Source: Rhodanobacter fulvus Jip2
GTDB taxonomy: Bacteria > Pseudomonadota > Gammaproteobacteria > Xanthomonadales > Rhodanobacteraceae
DNA: 64,000 nt
Direction: 5' to 3'
Assembly: GCF_000264315.1 (NCBI RefSeq)
Contig: NZ_AJXU01000072.1
Coordinates: forward strand, 1-64,000
Shown: positions 1 through 9,395 of the stretch, piece after piece
Position numbering within the stretch: position 1 is the first letter of the stretch
How the letters are laid out: every line of letters starts with the position of its first letter
Notes under the pieces: generated by a model
Database searches by the model: none
Seen by the model: the letters and a program-made list of their open reading frames with translations, nothing else
What the model was told of the DNA's origin: nothing
Made by a program: the position numbers and the translations under genes

Positions 1-169
1 GATTGATCAGAGCATCCCTAAAGGGCTAGCTGCCATGAAGTATCGCGATTGGCGCGCCTCGTGCACTTCCAAACCCATTGCTACCGACTGCTTTGTGGCG
101 ATCTAGTCGAAAAGATGAATGTCTGGACTTGGCCGATAACAGCCATCGCGGCCGTTCATTCGTCACCCA
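1..169. other. No gene recognised at left edge
   Basis: These first 169 bases hold no convincing reading frame on either strand. The short open frames that cross them run antisense to the cation transporter that follows and have no ribosome binding site. I see no terminator or tRNA. The stretch could be the end of an intergenic region whose gene lies outside the window. Confidence 0.5.
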
Positions 170-1078
170 TCAATCCGCATTATCCGGCTCGAAAAAACTC
201 CACCGCACATCGCCGAACTCCGCCTTCATCGCCGCCTCGACCGTATTGATCGCCGCAATGAATTGCTGGTTGTCGGCGGTGGGGTGCATGCGCGCCTTCA
301 CCGCCACCATCACGTCGGGGCCCATCTGCAACGTGATCAGGTTGAGTACTTCGGCGACTTCGGGGCGGGCTTTCAGGAAGGCCAGCAACTCGTCGCGGCG
401 GCGTGGTTCCATGCCCTGGCCGATCAGCAGGGCTTTTACTTCGATCGCCACCAGCACGGCCACCACGATCAGCAGGGCGCCGATGGCGATGGTGCCGGCG
501 GCGTCGAACATCAGGTTGCCGGTGAGCATGGTGGCGCCGACGGCGATCGCGGCCAGGCACAGGCCGACGAGGGCGGCCAGGTCTTCGCCGAAGATCACCA
601 GCAGCTCGCTGGAGCGGGTCTGTTGGAACCATGTCCACAGGTTCTGGTCGCCGCGCGCCTTGTTCACTTCCTGCAGGCAGCCGCGCATCGAGATGCCTTC
701 GACGATGATGCCGAACACCAGTACGCCCATCGCCAGCCATGGCTTGTTCAACGGCTCGGGGTGGGTGAGTTTGTGCACGCCTTCGTAGATCGAGAACATG
801 CCGCCCACGCTGAACAGCAGGATGGCGACCAGGAATGACCAGAAGTACAGCGCGCGGCCCCAGCCCAGCGGGAATTCGTCCGATGGCGGGCGCCTGGCCT
901 GGCGCATGCCCAGCAACAGCAGGCCCTGGTTGCCGCAGTCGGCCAGCGAGTGCACGGCCTCGGCCATCATGGCGCCTGAGCCGGTGACGAAGGCGGCGAA
1001 CAGCTTGGCCACGAAGATGGCGAAGTTGGCGCCCAGCGCCAGGAAGATCGCTTTGCGTGAGTTGGCGTGACCTGACAT
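170..1078 (-). CDS. Cation diffusion facilitator (CDF) family transporter
   Basis: A 302-residue inner-membrane protein, expected to export divalent metal cations by proton antiport. The N-terminal two thirds contain about six hydrophobic segments. The second, near residues 39-46, carries the AEAVHSLAD signature, whose His and Asp sit where CDF proteins coordinate metal. A second acidic site, FGEDLAALVG, lies near residue 165. The last 90 residues form the soluble ferredoxin-like domain typical of the family. The HSLADCGNQ form recalls the SLC30A9-like branch, so the metal cannot be named. It starts at ATG 1078 with only a weak GGA upstream, stands alone, and converges on nothing visible at the left edge. 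Confidence 0.88.
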   Translation of the reverse strand: MSGHANSRKAIFLALGANFAIFVAKLFAAFVTGSGAMMAEAVHSLADCGNQGLLLLGMRQARRPPSDEFPLGWGRALYFWSFLVAILLFSVGGMFSIYEGVHKLTHPEPLNKPWLAMGVLVFGIIVEGISMRGCLQEVNKARGDQNLWTWFQQTRSSELLVIFGEDLAALVGLCLAAIAVGATMLTGNLMFDAAGTIAIGALLIVVAVLVAIEVKALLIGQGMEPRRRDELLAFLKARPEVAEVLNLITLQMGPDVMVAVKARMHPTADNQQFIAAINTVEAAMKAEFGDVRWSFFEPDNAD

Positions 1079-1218
1079 GCGTATCCGTGCGTGGGAGTGG
1101 AAGCGAGAGCGGCAATTCTAGCGTTGCCCGATGGCTCTCAAGGCGTTTTCAACCGCGCGTGCCGTGGCGTCGATCGAGGATCACCGCCCGAACGGAATCG
1201 TCGGGCGGCCCCGCCTCA

Positions 1219-1728
1219 TCAGCGAATGCCCACGCCCAGGCCCACGCCGAAATGCACGTTGTTGTGGCCCTTGCGCATTTCCTCCGCGCTCCACACGTGC
1301 GATTCGTTCACGGTGACCAGCGGAAACACGTAGCTGGCTTCGCCCACCTTGCCGCTGCGGCTGCCGTTGAGCGTGCCGCTCAGTGTCATCAACGCGCCTG
1401 GCGGATAACTGAGCGGTTCGACATAGCCAGGCATTACCGCGATGAAGCGGCCGTTGCCGGTGTCGTTGGCCTTGGGGCGCTGGGATGAATCGAGCGGGTA
1501 GGCCAGCAATTCGATCTCGCTGTGATCGGCGAGGTTGTTGACGGCGACCACGCGGCCGCCCCAGATCAGGCGGTTGCCGGTGTAGCGCTCGGGCGACTGC
1601 GCGACCTGGGCCGGCGTGGCGACGATGGCGTTGGCGGTGTTCTTGTAGATCGGCGCCGGGGCGCAGGCGGCCAGCGCGAGCGCCAGCAGCGGGGCGGAAA
1701 ACAGCAAGGAGCGGGCGGCGATACGCAT
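1219..1728 (-). CDS. Slp family outer-membrane lipoprotein
   Basis: A 169-residue lipoprotein of the Slp (starvation-inducible) family. From the chosen ATG the sequence begins MRIAARSLLFSAPLLAL and reaches a lipobox, LAAC, near residue 21, so it should be lipidated and, with Ala after the Cys, sorted to the outer membrane. The body fits the family fold, including the conserved region around LIWGGRVVAVNN and the ending YVFPLVTVNESHVW. A longer frame opens at 1770, but an AGGAG ribosome binding site lies just before the ATG at 1728 and only this start gives a proper signal peptide. Role: envelope protein of unclear function. Single gene. Confidence 0.88.
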   Translation of the reverse strand: MRIAARSLLFSAPLLALALAACAPAPIYKNTANAIVATPAQVAQSPERYTGNRLIWGGRVVAVNNLADHSEIELLAYPLDSSQRPKANDTGNGRFIAVMPGYVEPLSYPPGALMTLSGTLNGSRSGKVGEASYVFPLVTVNESHVWSAEEMRKGHNNVHFGVGLGVGIR

Positions 1729-1819
1729 GTGAAAACTCCTGTGGCGTGACGGCGTGGGCGTTGCGGACAACGGTACAACGTGCAGCGTGGCGGGAGTGTA
1801 GGAGGATCTCGAAACGCTT

Positions 1820-1844
1820 CGTCATGCCGGCGAAAGCCGGAATG
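1820..1844. repeat. Partial copy of dispersed 'CGTCATTCC' repeat
   Basis: The 25 bases CGTCATGCCGGCGAAAGCCGG plus AATG resemble the left end of the two longer elements near 63.1 and 63.4 kb. Only one end is present here, so this is probably a degenerate or truncated copy lying between slp and rlmJ. Confidence 0.4.
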
Positions 1845-1890
1845 GGGGATGTGAGGGGCTCCTCGACCGATGTCCGTGCGGCCTGGCCGC

Positions 1891-2811
1891 TCAGCGCGGG
1901 CGCGGAGGGCGTTCGCGCGTGGCCAGGCGCGATGCGGGCAGCGGGCTGGGCGCGGGTGGCTCGGCGCCTTCCTGCAGAATCCAGTCCAGCCGCGTTTCGG
2001 CGGGCCGATCCTGCGACAGCAGGCTGCCCAGCGCACGCAGCGGTTCGCGCAGCACGTCGTCGAGATTCCATGGCGCGTTGAGGATGGCCATGCCCGAGCC
2101 GTTGAGGCGCAGCGGGGAATCGTCCGGGTGCACCAGCAGCTCCACCCGCAGCACGCGGCGCGCACCGATGCGCTGCAGGCCGCGCAGGAACGGCTGCACC
2201 TGGCTGCGCAGCTTGATCGGGTACCACACCGCATACATGCCGGTGGGCCAGCGCTGCAACGCGGTTTTCAGCGCGTGCTCGATCAGCTTGTACTCGGCCT
2301 CCTGCGCTTCGTAGGGCGGGTCGATCAGCACCAGGCCGCGCTTTTCCTTCGGCGGCAGCAGGGCTTTCAGCGCCTCGTAGCCATCGCGCTGGTGCACGTG
2401 CAGGCGCGGGTCGCGGTGCAGCAACTGGCGCAGTTTGGCCGCCTCCTCGGCATGTAGTTCGCACAGTTGCGCGCTGTCGTTCGGGCGCAGCAGGCGGGCG
2501 ACCTGCAGCGGCGAGCCGGGGTAGAACTTCAGCCCGTCTTCGTTGCCTTCGCCCGACAGGATGCCGGCGCGCCAGCGTTGCAGCAGCGCGGGGACTTTTT
2601 CGGCCGGGTGCAGCCGCGTGATGCCGTCCTTGTGTTCACCGGTCTTGCGCGCCTCGAAGCCTTCCAGCGGGTAGTTGCCGCTGCCGGCATGGGTATCGAT
2701 GTAGCAAAACGGGGCAGGTTTGGCCTGCAACGACTCGATCAGCGCGCGCAGCACGGTGTGCTTCAGGACATCGGCGAAGTTGCCGGCGTGATAGGCGTGG
2801 CGGTAATTCAT
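1891..2811 (-). CDS. rlmJ: 23S rRNA (adenine(2030)-N6)-methyltransferase RlmJ
   Basis: A 306-residue SAM-dependent methyltransferase that modifies A2030 of 23S rRNA. The start MNYRHAYHAGNFADVLKH is the RlmJ hallmark; the glycine-rich SAM region DTHAGSGNYPLEG follows at residues 39-51 and the catalytic DPPYE motif at 164-168. Family members are usually about 280 residues; this one has an extra Pro/Arg-rich tail of about 25 residues. It is divergent from the propeller-GGDEF gene, whose start lies 154 bp away. Function is confident from the motifs. Confidence 0.95.
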   Translation of the reverse strand: MNYRHAYHAGNFADVLKHTVLRALIESLQAKPAPFCYIDTHAGSGNYPLEGFEARKTGEHKDGITRLHPAEKVPALLQRWRAGILSGEGNEDGLKFYPGSPLQVARLLRPNDSAQLCELHAEEAAKLRQLLHRDPRLHVHQRDGYEALKALLPPKEKRGLVLIDPPYEAQEAEYKLIEHALKTALQRWPTGMYAVWYPIKLRSQVQPFLRGLQRIGARRVLRVELLVHPDDSPLRLNGSGMAILNAPWNLDDVLREPLRALGSLLSQDRPAETRLDWILQEGAEPPAPSPLPASRLATRERPPRPR

Positions 2812-2965
2812 GGGTGGTCACGGCAGGCGGGGAATGGCCCAGTATAGAGGCGCGGGTCGATCCTCCCCGTGCCTTCACGTGTGTGAAGACGTGTGTTTCC
2901 GGCGCGTGGCACGTTACCTGCTTATATGGGGCGTCTGCCTTTGGCTGGAAGTGAAGGGATTGTTG

Positions 2966-5893
2966 ATGAGGTTGTCCGGGTGCTGTCTGTTGCTGGCGAT
3001 GGTCGCGCTGCTTTTGCTGGCGTGCGCGCCGCTGCGTGCGCAGCAGTATTCGTTGCAGAACTACGACCGCAAGGCCGGGCTGGAAAGCCTGACCATCACC
3101 GCGCTGCTGCAGGATCGGCGCGGCTTCGTGTGGGCGGGCACGGAAATGGGGCTGTACCGGTTCAACGGCGGCAATTTCGAGCGGATGGGCGTTGCGCAGG
3201 GTTTCGACAAGGGTGAATACGTCACCACCGTGGCGCAGGACCCGCACCGCGAGCTGCTGTGGGTGGCCACCCAGTCGGGTTTGCGACGCGGTGACGGCAT
3301 GCATTTCACCAAGGTCGAGCCGAACGGCCAGCCGCTGGTGGTCGATGTTGGACGCCCGTTGGTCATGCTGGATGACGGGCGCGTGCTGCTGGTGCGCAAC
3401 GACGCGCTGATGGTGCTTTCGGGCGATGGCCAAGGGCAGGATGGCCAAGGGCAGCCCTGGCAATTGCAGCCCATGTTCGACACGGCGCAGCTTGCCGCAC
3501 TGCCGGCGTTGCGTCGCATCACCACCGCGTATCTGGCGCAGGGCCGGTTGTGGCTGGGCTGTGGCACGGCGGTGTGCAGCCTCGATGCTTCCGGTCATGG
3601 GCAAGTCGTGCTGCACGGGCCGGGGCAGGGTGTGCCCGCGGATGGTTGGATGGGCATGCTGCTGGATCGGGCCGGCAACCTGTGGCTGCGCGGTACGCGG
3701 CATGTCAGCGTGCGGCTGGCCGGGGCGACGCGTTTCACCGCGCGCGACCTGCCCGAGAGCGCGACCGGCGTGGTCAAGGACGATGGCCGTTTCGTCGAGG
3801 ACCGCCAGGGCCGCGTACTCACCACCACCAATCACGGGCTCGCACGCTGGAGCGGCGCGGGCTGGGTGCTGATCGACAGCCGCAACGGCCTGCCCGACAT
3901 CAACATCAACGCGTTGATGTCCGATACGCAGGGAAGTCTCTGGCTGGGCACCTACGGGCGGGGCATCGCGCGCTGGGCCGGCTACGGCATGGTCGAGGGC
4001 TGGGGAGATGTGCAGGGCATGCAGGGTCTGCCGAACTGGTCGATCCTGCGTGTCGACGCCACCCACATGTGGTTCGGCAACGAACTGGGCGGCAGCGTGC
4101 TGGAGGACGGGAAAACCCGGCTGCAGCCCTGGCCGGTGCGCGTCGATCCGTTGCCGCGGCAGGCGCTGTCGCTGGCCAAGGCGGCCGATGGCGGTATCTG
4201 GATCGGTTTGTACGATCACCGGCTGCTGCGTTTCGACCCGGCCAGCGGCCGCACCCGGCTGATGGCGCGGCTGCCCGCTTTCATCAAGACGCTGCGTGTC
4301 GATCGGCAACAGCGTCTGTGGATCGCCACCGTCAACGGCATCTATTACCTCGATGGCGAAGACGCGGCCGTTCAGCGCGTTGCGGCGGCGCAGACCACCG
4401 ATCGCCAATGCTCCGACATTGCCGAGGGCGACGACGGCACGCTGTGGTTTGCCTGCAATACCGGCGTGCTGCGCTATGCCGGCGGGCAATGGAGCCGCAT
4501 GCAAACCCGTGGCAAGGCCCCGGTGGCCGGGTTCAGCGCCGTGGCGGTGGATGCCGATGGCAGCCTGTGGCTGGGCGCCAACGAGCCGGGTGTCTGGCGT
4601 GCGTCGGTGCAGGGCGAACAACTGGACATCGCGCCGATCGTGGACGCCTGGCTGGACAACACGCTGGCGTATTTCATCCGTCGCGATCAGCGCGGATGGA
4701 TCTGGGTGGGCGGCGGCGGTGGCGTGGATATTTTCGACGGCCGCTACTGGACCCACCTGTCGCGCGACGAGGGCCTGCTGTGGGACGAAGCCAACCAGAA
4801 CGCGTTTTTCGAGGACACCGACGGCTCGGTGTGGATCGGCTCGCCCGTCGGCGTGAGCCACATCCTGCATCCGCAGGAGATGGTCGCGCGCGCTCCGCAC
4901 ACGGTCGCCGTCACCTCGGTGACGCATGGCGATGCGCCGGTGGAAGCGGGCGGTGAGGTGAGCATGGACGGCCATGCCGCGCCGCTGACCGTGCGCTACG
5001 CGGTGCTGGGCGGATCCCCGGGCAGCGATCTGCGTTTCCGTTACCGGCTCAGCGGGTCGGACTGGGTCGACACGCATTCGCATGTCATCAATTTCACCGG
5101 CTTGTCTTCCGGCAACTACCGGCTGGAAATCCAGGCGCTGGACGACGACCATCGGACGACTTCGGCGTCGACCTATGTCGATTTCCACATTCCGCGGCCG
5201 TGGTGGGAAATGTGGTGGGTGTACCTGGCCGAAGTGCTGCTGCTGGCGCTGTTGCTGGCCATCATCTGGCGTTGGTACTCGCGCCGCTTGCTGCGCCAGA
5301 ACCGTCAGCTCGAAGCCCTGGTGAGCGGGCGCACGGCCGAGCTCACCGAGGAGAAGCGCGAGCTCGAACGCACGCGCGCCGAGCTCTACCAGCAGGCCAC
5401 CCACGACAGCCTCACCGGGCTGCACAACCGCCGCGCCATCCTGGAACACCTCGCCGCCCGGCTGGAGTCGCCCGTGCGGCATGCCGCCGGACTGGCGGTG
5501 GGTCTTGTCGACGTCGATCACTTCAAGCGCATCAACGACACGTTCGGCCACCAGGCCGGCGACGCCGCCTTGCTGACGATCGCCCAGCGCCTGCAGTCGC
5601 AACTGCGCGACGGCGACCGTGTGGGCCGCTATGGCGGCGAAGAGTTGCTGGTGGTGTTGCCGAACATCAGCCGGAGGGCGGCGATCGAGCGCATGGCCAC
5701 CATCCAGTCGGCGGTGAGTGCCCAGCCGCATCGCTGGGGCACGCAACACTTCACGGTGACGCTGAGCATCGGCATGGTGTGGGTCGGCGACGAGCCGGCC
5801 TCCATCGAAGACGTGATCCGTCGCGCGGATACCGCGCTGTACCAGGCCAAGCACCGCGGCCGGGATCGCGTGTCGGAGTTCATGTCCGGTTGA
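2966..5893 (+). CDS. Periplasmic beta-propeller sensor fused to diguanylate cyclase (GGDEF)
   Basis: A 975-residue membrane receptor predicted to make cyclic di-GMP. Residues 1-30 form a signal peptide, followed by a long periplasmic region of two-component-regulator propeller repeats (blades such as GFVWAGTEMGLYRF, GSLWLGTYGRGIARW, GSVWIGSPVG), then a Y_Y_Y domain at about 676-732, one transmembrane helix at about 751-770, a short coiled coil, and a GGDEF domain from about residue 811. The active site reads GGEEL near 889, a functional variant. An RDGD inhibitory site lies exactly five residues before it, so product feedback is likely. The chosen ATG follows an AAGGGA; upstream starts lack a signal peptide. 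The ligand is unknown. Confidence 0.9.
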   Translation: MRLSGCCLLLAMVALLLLACAPLRAQQYSLQNYDRKAGLESLTITALLQDRRGFVWAGTEMGLYRFNGGNFERMGVAQGFDKGEYVTTVAQDPHRELLWVATQSGLRRGDGMHFTKVEPNGQPLVVDVGRPLVMLDDGRVLLVRNDALMVLSGDGQGQDGQGQPWQLQPMFDTAQLAALPALRRITTAYLAQGRLWLGCGTAVCSLDASGHGQVVLHGPGQGVPADGWMGMLLDRAGNLWLRGTRHVSVRLAGATRFTARDLPESATGVVKDDGRFVEDRQGRVLTTTNHGLARWSGAGWVLIDSRNGLPDININALMSDTQGSLWLGTYGRGIARWAGYGMVEGWGDVQGMQGLPNWSILRVDATHMWFGNELGGSVLEDGKTRLQPWPVRVDPLPRQALSLAKAADGGIWIGLYDHRLLRFDPASGRTRLMARLPAFIKTLRVDRQQRLWIATVNGIYYLDGEDAAVQRVAAAQTTDRQCSDIAEGDDGTLWFACNTGVLRYAGGQWSRMQTRGKAPVAGFSAVAVDADGSLWLGANEPGVWRASVQGEQLDIAPIVDAWLDNTLAYFIRRDQRGWIWVGGGGGVDIFDGRYWTHLSRDEGLLWDEANQNAFFEDTDGSVWIGSPVGVSHILHPQEMVARAPHTVAVTSVTHGDAPVEAGGEVSMDGHAAPLTVRYAVLGGSPGSDLRFRYRLSGSDWVDTHSHVINFTGLSSGNYRLEIQALDDDHRTTSASTYVDFHIPRPWWEMWWVYLAEVLLLALLLAIIWRWYSRRLLRQNRQLEALVSGRTAELTEEKRELERTRAELYQQATHDSLTGLHNRRAILEHLAARLESPVRHAAGLAVGLVDVDHFKRINDTFGHQAGDAALLTIAQRLQSQLRDGDRVGRYGGEELLVVLPNISRRAAIERMATIQSAVSAQPHRWGTQHFTVTLSIGMVWVGDEPASIEDVIRRADTALYQAKHRGRDRVSEFMSG

Positions 5894-5915
5894 TGCGCCG
5901 GTACCTTTCGGCCGG

Positions 5916-6845
5916 TCAATCCACCATGCCGTGATGCTCGGTGGTGGCCAACAGCTCCGGTTGCCTGGTGGTGCGCTGGCGCCGGTGCAGCAACGGGTGC
6001 ACGAACACCGCGGCAAGAATCACCACCACGCCCGCATAGAATCCATGGTCCAGTTCGCGCTGCTCGCCCAGCAGCACGATCGCCAGCACGATCGCGTAGA
6101 CCGGCTCCAGGTTCGTCACCATCTGCGTGCCGAACGCGCTCATGTGCCGCAACGCCACCAGCGCCAGCGCAAACGGCAGCAGGGTGCAGCCGAACGACAG
6201 CGCCAGCAGCAACAGCGAATCATGCAGGCCGGGCAGCACGAACACCGGTCCGGCATGCGGCAGCAACGGTGCCAGCGCGGTAAGAAACACCGCGCCGGTA
6301 CCCAGCTCGATGCAGGTCACCGTGAGCGGGTCGCCATGGTCCACCAGCCGCTTGTTGAGCGAACCGAACAAGGCCACGAACAGGGCCGACAGGACACCGA
6401 CCACCAGCCCGATGCGCATCTCGTGCGGCACGCCACCAACCACCAGCGCCACGCCCGGCACCACCGCCACGCCGATCAGCAATTCGCGCGGATCGAACCG
6501 GCGCCGTGCCAGCCACGGTTCGATGAACGCCAGAAACACCGGCCCCAGCGCAATGCAGGTGGCGCCCACCGACGCGTTGGACAGCTTGATCGCGGCATAG
6601 AACGTGAGCCAGTGCAGCGACACCAGCACGCCGATGCCGGCGTAGGCCCAGCGCAGCCGCGCGGGCATCGCCCGCAGCCCGCGCCAGACCCGCGGCACCA
6701 GCAGCAGCGCCGCCGACACCAGCAGCATGCGCCACCACACCAGCGGCAACGCCGGCAGCGTGATCAACTTGCCCAGGATGGCGGTGAAACCCCACAACAC
6801 TACGCAGAAATGGATCTGCAATCGGGCCCGGTTGACGGCTTGCAT
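5916..6845 (-). CDS. EamA/DMT family transporter
   Basis: A 309-residue inner-membrane protein of the drug/metabolite transporter superfamily. About ten hydrophobic helices form two EamA repeats, the first from residue 10 (IHFCVVLWGFTAILGKL), the second from about 150 (IGLVVGVLSALFVALFGSLNK). Substrates of this group are usually metabolites or amino acids and cannot be told from sequence. It converges on the GGDEF gene with only 22 bp between the stops. A REP-type palindrome lies upstream of its start. Confidence 0.88.
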   Translation of the reverse strand: MQAVNRARLQIHFCVVLWGFTAILGKLITLPALPLVWWRMLLVSAALLLVPRVWRGLRAMPARLRWAYAGIGVLVSLHWLTFYAAIKLSNASVGATCIALGPVFLAFIEPWLARRRFDPRELLIGVAVVPGVALVVGGVPHEMRIGLVVGVLSALFVALFGSLNKRLVDHGDPLTVTCIELGTGAVFLTALAPLLPHAGPVFVLPGLHDSLLLLALSFGCTLLPFALALVALRHMSAFGTQMVTNLEPVYAIVLAIVLLGEQRELDHGFYAGVVVILAAVFVHPLLHRRQRTTRQPELLATTEHHGMVD

Positions 6846-6903
6846 GGGGATTTCACGGGGAGAGGTGGCGGCATTCTAACGCCGGATCCGGTAGCGGGCC
6901 TGC

Positions 6904-7041
6904 TGTGGGAGCAACTTCAGTCGCGATGTTCTTGCTTGAGCTTCCAGAGCAGAAGCATCGTCTTGTGGGAGCGACTTCAGTCGCGATGCTCTTGCTTTGA
7001 GCTTCCAGAGCAGAAGCATCGCGACTGAAGTCGCTCCCACA
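6904..7041. repeat. REP-like palindromic element, one and a half units
   Basis: Two related units. The second, 6964-7041, is a full imperfect palindrome that begins TGTGGGAGCGACTTCAGTCG and ends with its reverse complement. The first, 6904-6960, has the same left arm but lacks the right one. A further copy lies at 12196-12273. The element ends 3 bp from the asmA-like stop codon, so it may form a transcript-end hairpin. Such extragenic palindromes are common in Pseudomonas and Xanthomonadales and are thought to be moved by REP-associated tyrosine transposases. Confidence 0.8.
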
Positions 7042-7043
7042 GG

Positions 7044-9212
7044 TCACTGCGGTTTGGCGGCTTTCTTCGCGGACGGCATCATCTTGCCGGAATGGCGAAG
7101 CTGTTCCAGCACGGCACGGCAGGTGTTCTCGCCTTCCTCGTCGTGGCTGGGGGCGATCAACGCCAGCAGCGCGGCGGCCGGCGCCGCCACTACGCCCAGC
7201 GCCACCGCACCGGCACCGCGTGCCAGCAACGGTCCTGCGTGCACGCCCACGTTCGGGTTTTTCAGCGTGCCCTTGACGTAGAGCGGCGAGCGCAGCGACA
7301 GGATGCGGAAACCCTTGGTGTGCGGTTTCACGTCCAGGTCGAGCTGTTCGGTGGCCAGGTTCACCGTGCCGTCCACGTTGATCACCGCGTCGCTGGTGTC
7401 GAACACGAACAGCCGCATGTCGAACACGCCGTTCTTCGCCGCCATGTCGGTGGCGGCGCAGTTGATCTGCACCGTCTTGTCGCCGAACAGCTTGCCGATG
7501 ACGATGTTGCCCACGTTGAGGCCGGCCGTTTCCAGCAAGGTCTTGCTGATCGCGCCATCGTTCATCAGCAGCTTCAGCTCGCCATCGGCGCTGCCCAGCA
7601 GCGCAGCCACCGAATTGCCATGCGCCTTCAGCGCAGCGTCGCCATTGATTTCACCGAAGCTGGTGCGCATCGGTTCGAAGGTGGGAAACAGTTGCTTCAG
7701 TTTCAGATGGCGGGCGTTGAGATCGATCGCGCCCTGCATCGGCGATTGGCTGCCATCCAGCATCAAGGTGCTGCCGACGCTGCCGCCGGCCAGGCCGAAG
7801 CGCAGCGGGTTGAGCCGGAGCAGGCCATCGTTCAACTGCAGGTGCGTGCTCAGCGAATCGATCGGCAGGCTTTCGCCGTGCACGATGCGCTCGGCGCTGA
7901 ACTTCACGTCCGCGTCCATCGCGCGCCAGCGATCGGTGCGGAACGGTTCCACCGGCAGCAGCTTGTCCGCCGGTTGCGCGGTGGCGTCGCCGCGCCGCTG
8001 CCTGGAGGCGTTCGAGTCGGCACCGACCAGCGGTGCCAGGTCGGCGAACTGCAGCAGTTTGGAATGCAGGTCGCCGCTGAGTTTGGGGCGCTCGCCGCCG
8101 GTGACGAACACCAGGTTGCCGGCCAGGTCGCTGCCGCCCACGCGGCCGCGGAAATCCTCGTAGCTGTAGTGGCTGTTGCCTTTGTTCAATGTGGCCTTCA
8201 AGTGGCCTTCGGTAGCGTAAGGCGGCGTGTCGGGCAGGGTGATGCCGGTGAGCGGATAGAGCCTGGCCATGCTGGTGCCGGAGAACCACAGCCGCACGTC
8301 GAGCGCGCCCAGGTGCATCGGATCGGTCAGCGTGCCTACCAGCGCGATGTGGCTGTCGCCGATGTGCGCGTCGGCCTGCAGCGGAAACGGCTCGCTGGCG
8401 TCCTGCAGCGCCAGTACGCCGCCGGTCTTGCCATGGCCTTTGATCGGAGTGCCCTGGTACGTCCCCGTGGCTGTCCAGCCAAACAGGTAGGCCGTGGAGG
8501 CGCGCGGCTTGCCGATCCGGTTGTCGGCGTCGTCCTGGTCCGCGCTGCTTGCCAGTGTCTTCTTCGCTGCGGCGCCGACGGTCTTGCCGGCCTGTTCGCG
8601 GGCCGCGCTGGACTGCTGCGCCACGATCTGGTCATACGGAATCGCGCCCTGCAACGGTTCGATCGTTACCTTCAGTTTGATCGCGCTGACCGCGTCGTCC
8701 AGCGCCACGCTGCCGCGGTCGAAGCCGATCGTGCCCAGGTTCAACTGCCACGCCGATGGCGCGTCGCTGTGGGGCAGGGTGAAGTCCCACGTGGCGCGCG
8801 ATGGCTTGTCGCGCTGCAAGTTCACGGTCGGTTGCACCAGTTGCAGCCACGGCACGTCGATGCGGTGCGCCAGCAGCGGCAGCGGCGACAAGCGGAAGCG
8901 CAATGCCTGCAAGGTGGCGAACCGCGGCTGTTTGGCCCACCCGGGGTTGGCGATGGTGATGTCGCGCGCGGTGAATTCCGGCCACGGCACCCACGCGGCG
9001 ATCCCGCCGCCATCGCGCTCACGCTTCCACTCCACCGTGAGGTCGCCGTTGATGGCAAACGGCCGCCCGATTGCCTGGCTCACCTTGTCGTTGATGAACG
9101 GCTTCAACCGGTTCCAGTCGAACAGCGCGATCACGATGATCAGCAGCACGATCAGCGCCAGCAGCACGCCCACGATCCAGGCCACGATTTTCCGGCTGCG
9201 TGTCATCGCCAT
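7044..9212 (-). CDS. AsmA family protein
   Basis: A 722-residue AsmA-like protein, a family anchored in the inner membrane with a large periplasmic part and linked to lipid transfer and outer-membrane homeostasis. It opens with a short basic stretch and one transmembrane helix (residues 9-30), then FDWNRLKPFINDKVSQAIGR, the typical AsmA N-terminus. The C-terminal third carries the AsmA-2 region (AALKAHGNSVAALLGSADGEL, near 530) and ends with a Lys-rich cytosolic-looking tail. Two Met codons compete (9212 and 9206). Stands alone. Confidence 0.88.
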   Translation of the reverse strand: MAMTRSRKIVAWIVGVLLALIVLLIIVIALFDWNRLKPFINDKVSQAIGRPFAINGDLTVEWKRERDGGGIAAWVPWPEFTARDITIANPGWAKQPRFATLQALRFRLSPLPLLAHRIDVPWLQLVQPTVNLQRDKPSRATWDFTLPHSDAPSAWQLNLGTIGFDRGSVALDDAVSAIKLKVTIEPLQGAIPYDQIVAQQSSAAREQAGKTVGAAAKKTLASSADQDDADNRIGKPRASTAYLFGWTATGTYQGTPIKGHGKTGGVLALQDASEPFPLQADAHIGDSHIALVGTLTDPMHLGALDVRLWFSGTSMARLYPLTGITLPDTPPYATEGHLKATLNKGNSHYSYEDFRGRVGGSDLAGNLVFVTGGERPKLSGDLHSKLLQFADLAPLVGADSNASRQRRGDATAQPADKLLPVEPFRTDRWRAMDADVKFSAERIVHGESLPIDSLSTHLQLNDGLLRLNPLRFGLAGGSVGSTLMLDGSQSPMQGAIDLNARHLKLKQLFPTFEPMRTSFGEINGDAALKAHGNSVAALLGSADGELKLLMNDGAISKTLLETAGLNVGNIVIGKLFGDKTVQINCAATDMAAKNGVFDMRLFVFDTSDAVINVDGTVNLATEQLDLDVKPHTKGFRILSLRSPLYVKGTLKNPNVGVHAGPLLARGAGAVALGVVAAPAAALLALIAPSHDEEGENTCRAVLEQLRHSGKMMPSAKKAAKPQ

Positions 9213-9395
9213 CTCCGTCCGCCCGCCGCCGGCAAATGTGCCGCGGTCTGCACGAAGTCAACGAATAACGCGAGGCGTGAAAAAATTACGTGGTGACGGG
9301 GTGGGTGGGCTCAGGGAGGATTCATCGCGGCGCGCTTTGTGGTGTGTGGCATTGATGCTTTCGGATGGTGCACGAGGAAGCTGGGCAGGCCGCCA

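Noticed and set aside
1-169. Possible insertion-sequence remnant at the left edge
   Set aside because: No terminal repeat or transposase motif can be seen in 169 bases.
2636-6016. 1126-codon open frame on the minus strand
   Set aside because: It lies opposite the propeller-GGDEF gene, has the His/Arg/Gln-rich composition typical of antisense frames in GC-rich DNA, and shows no domain.
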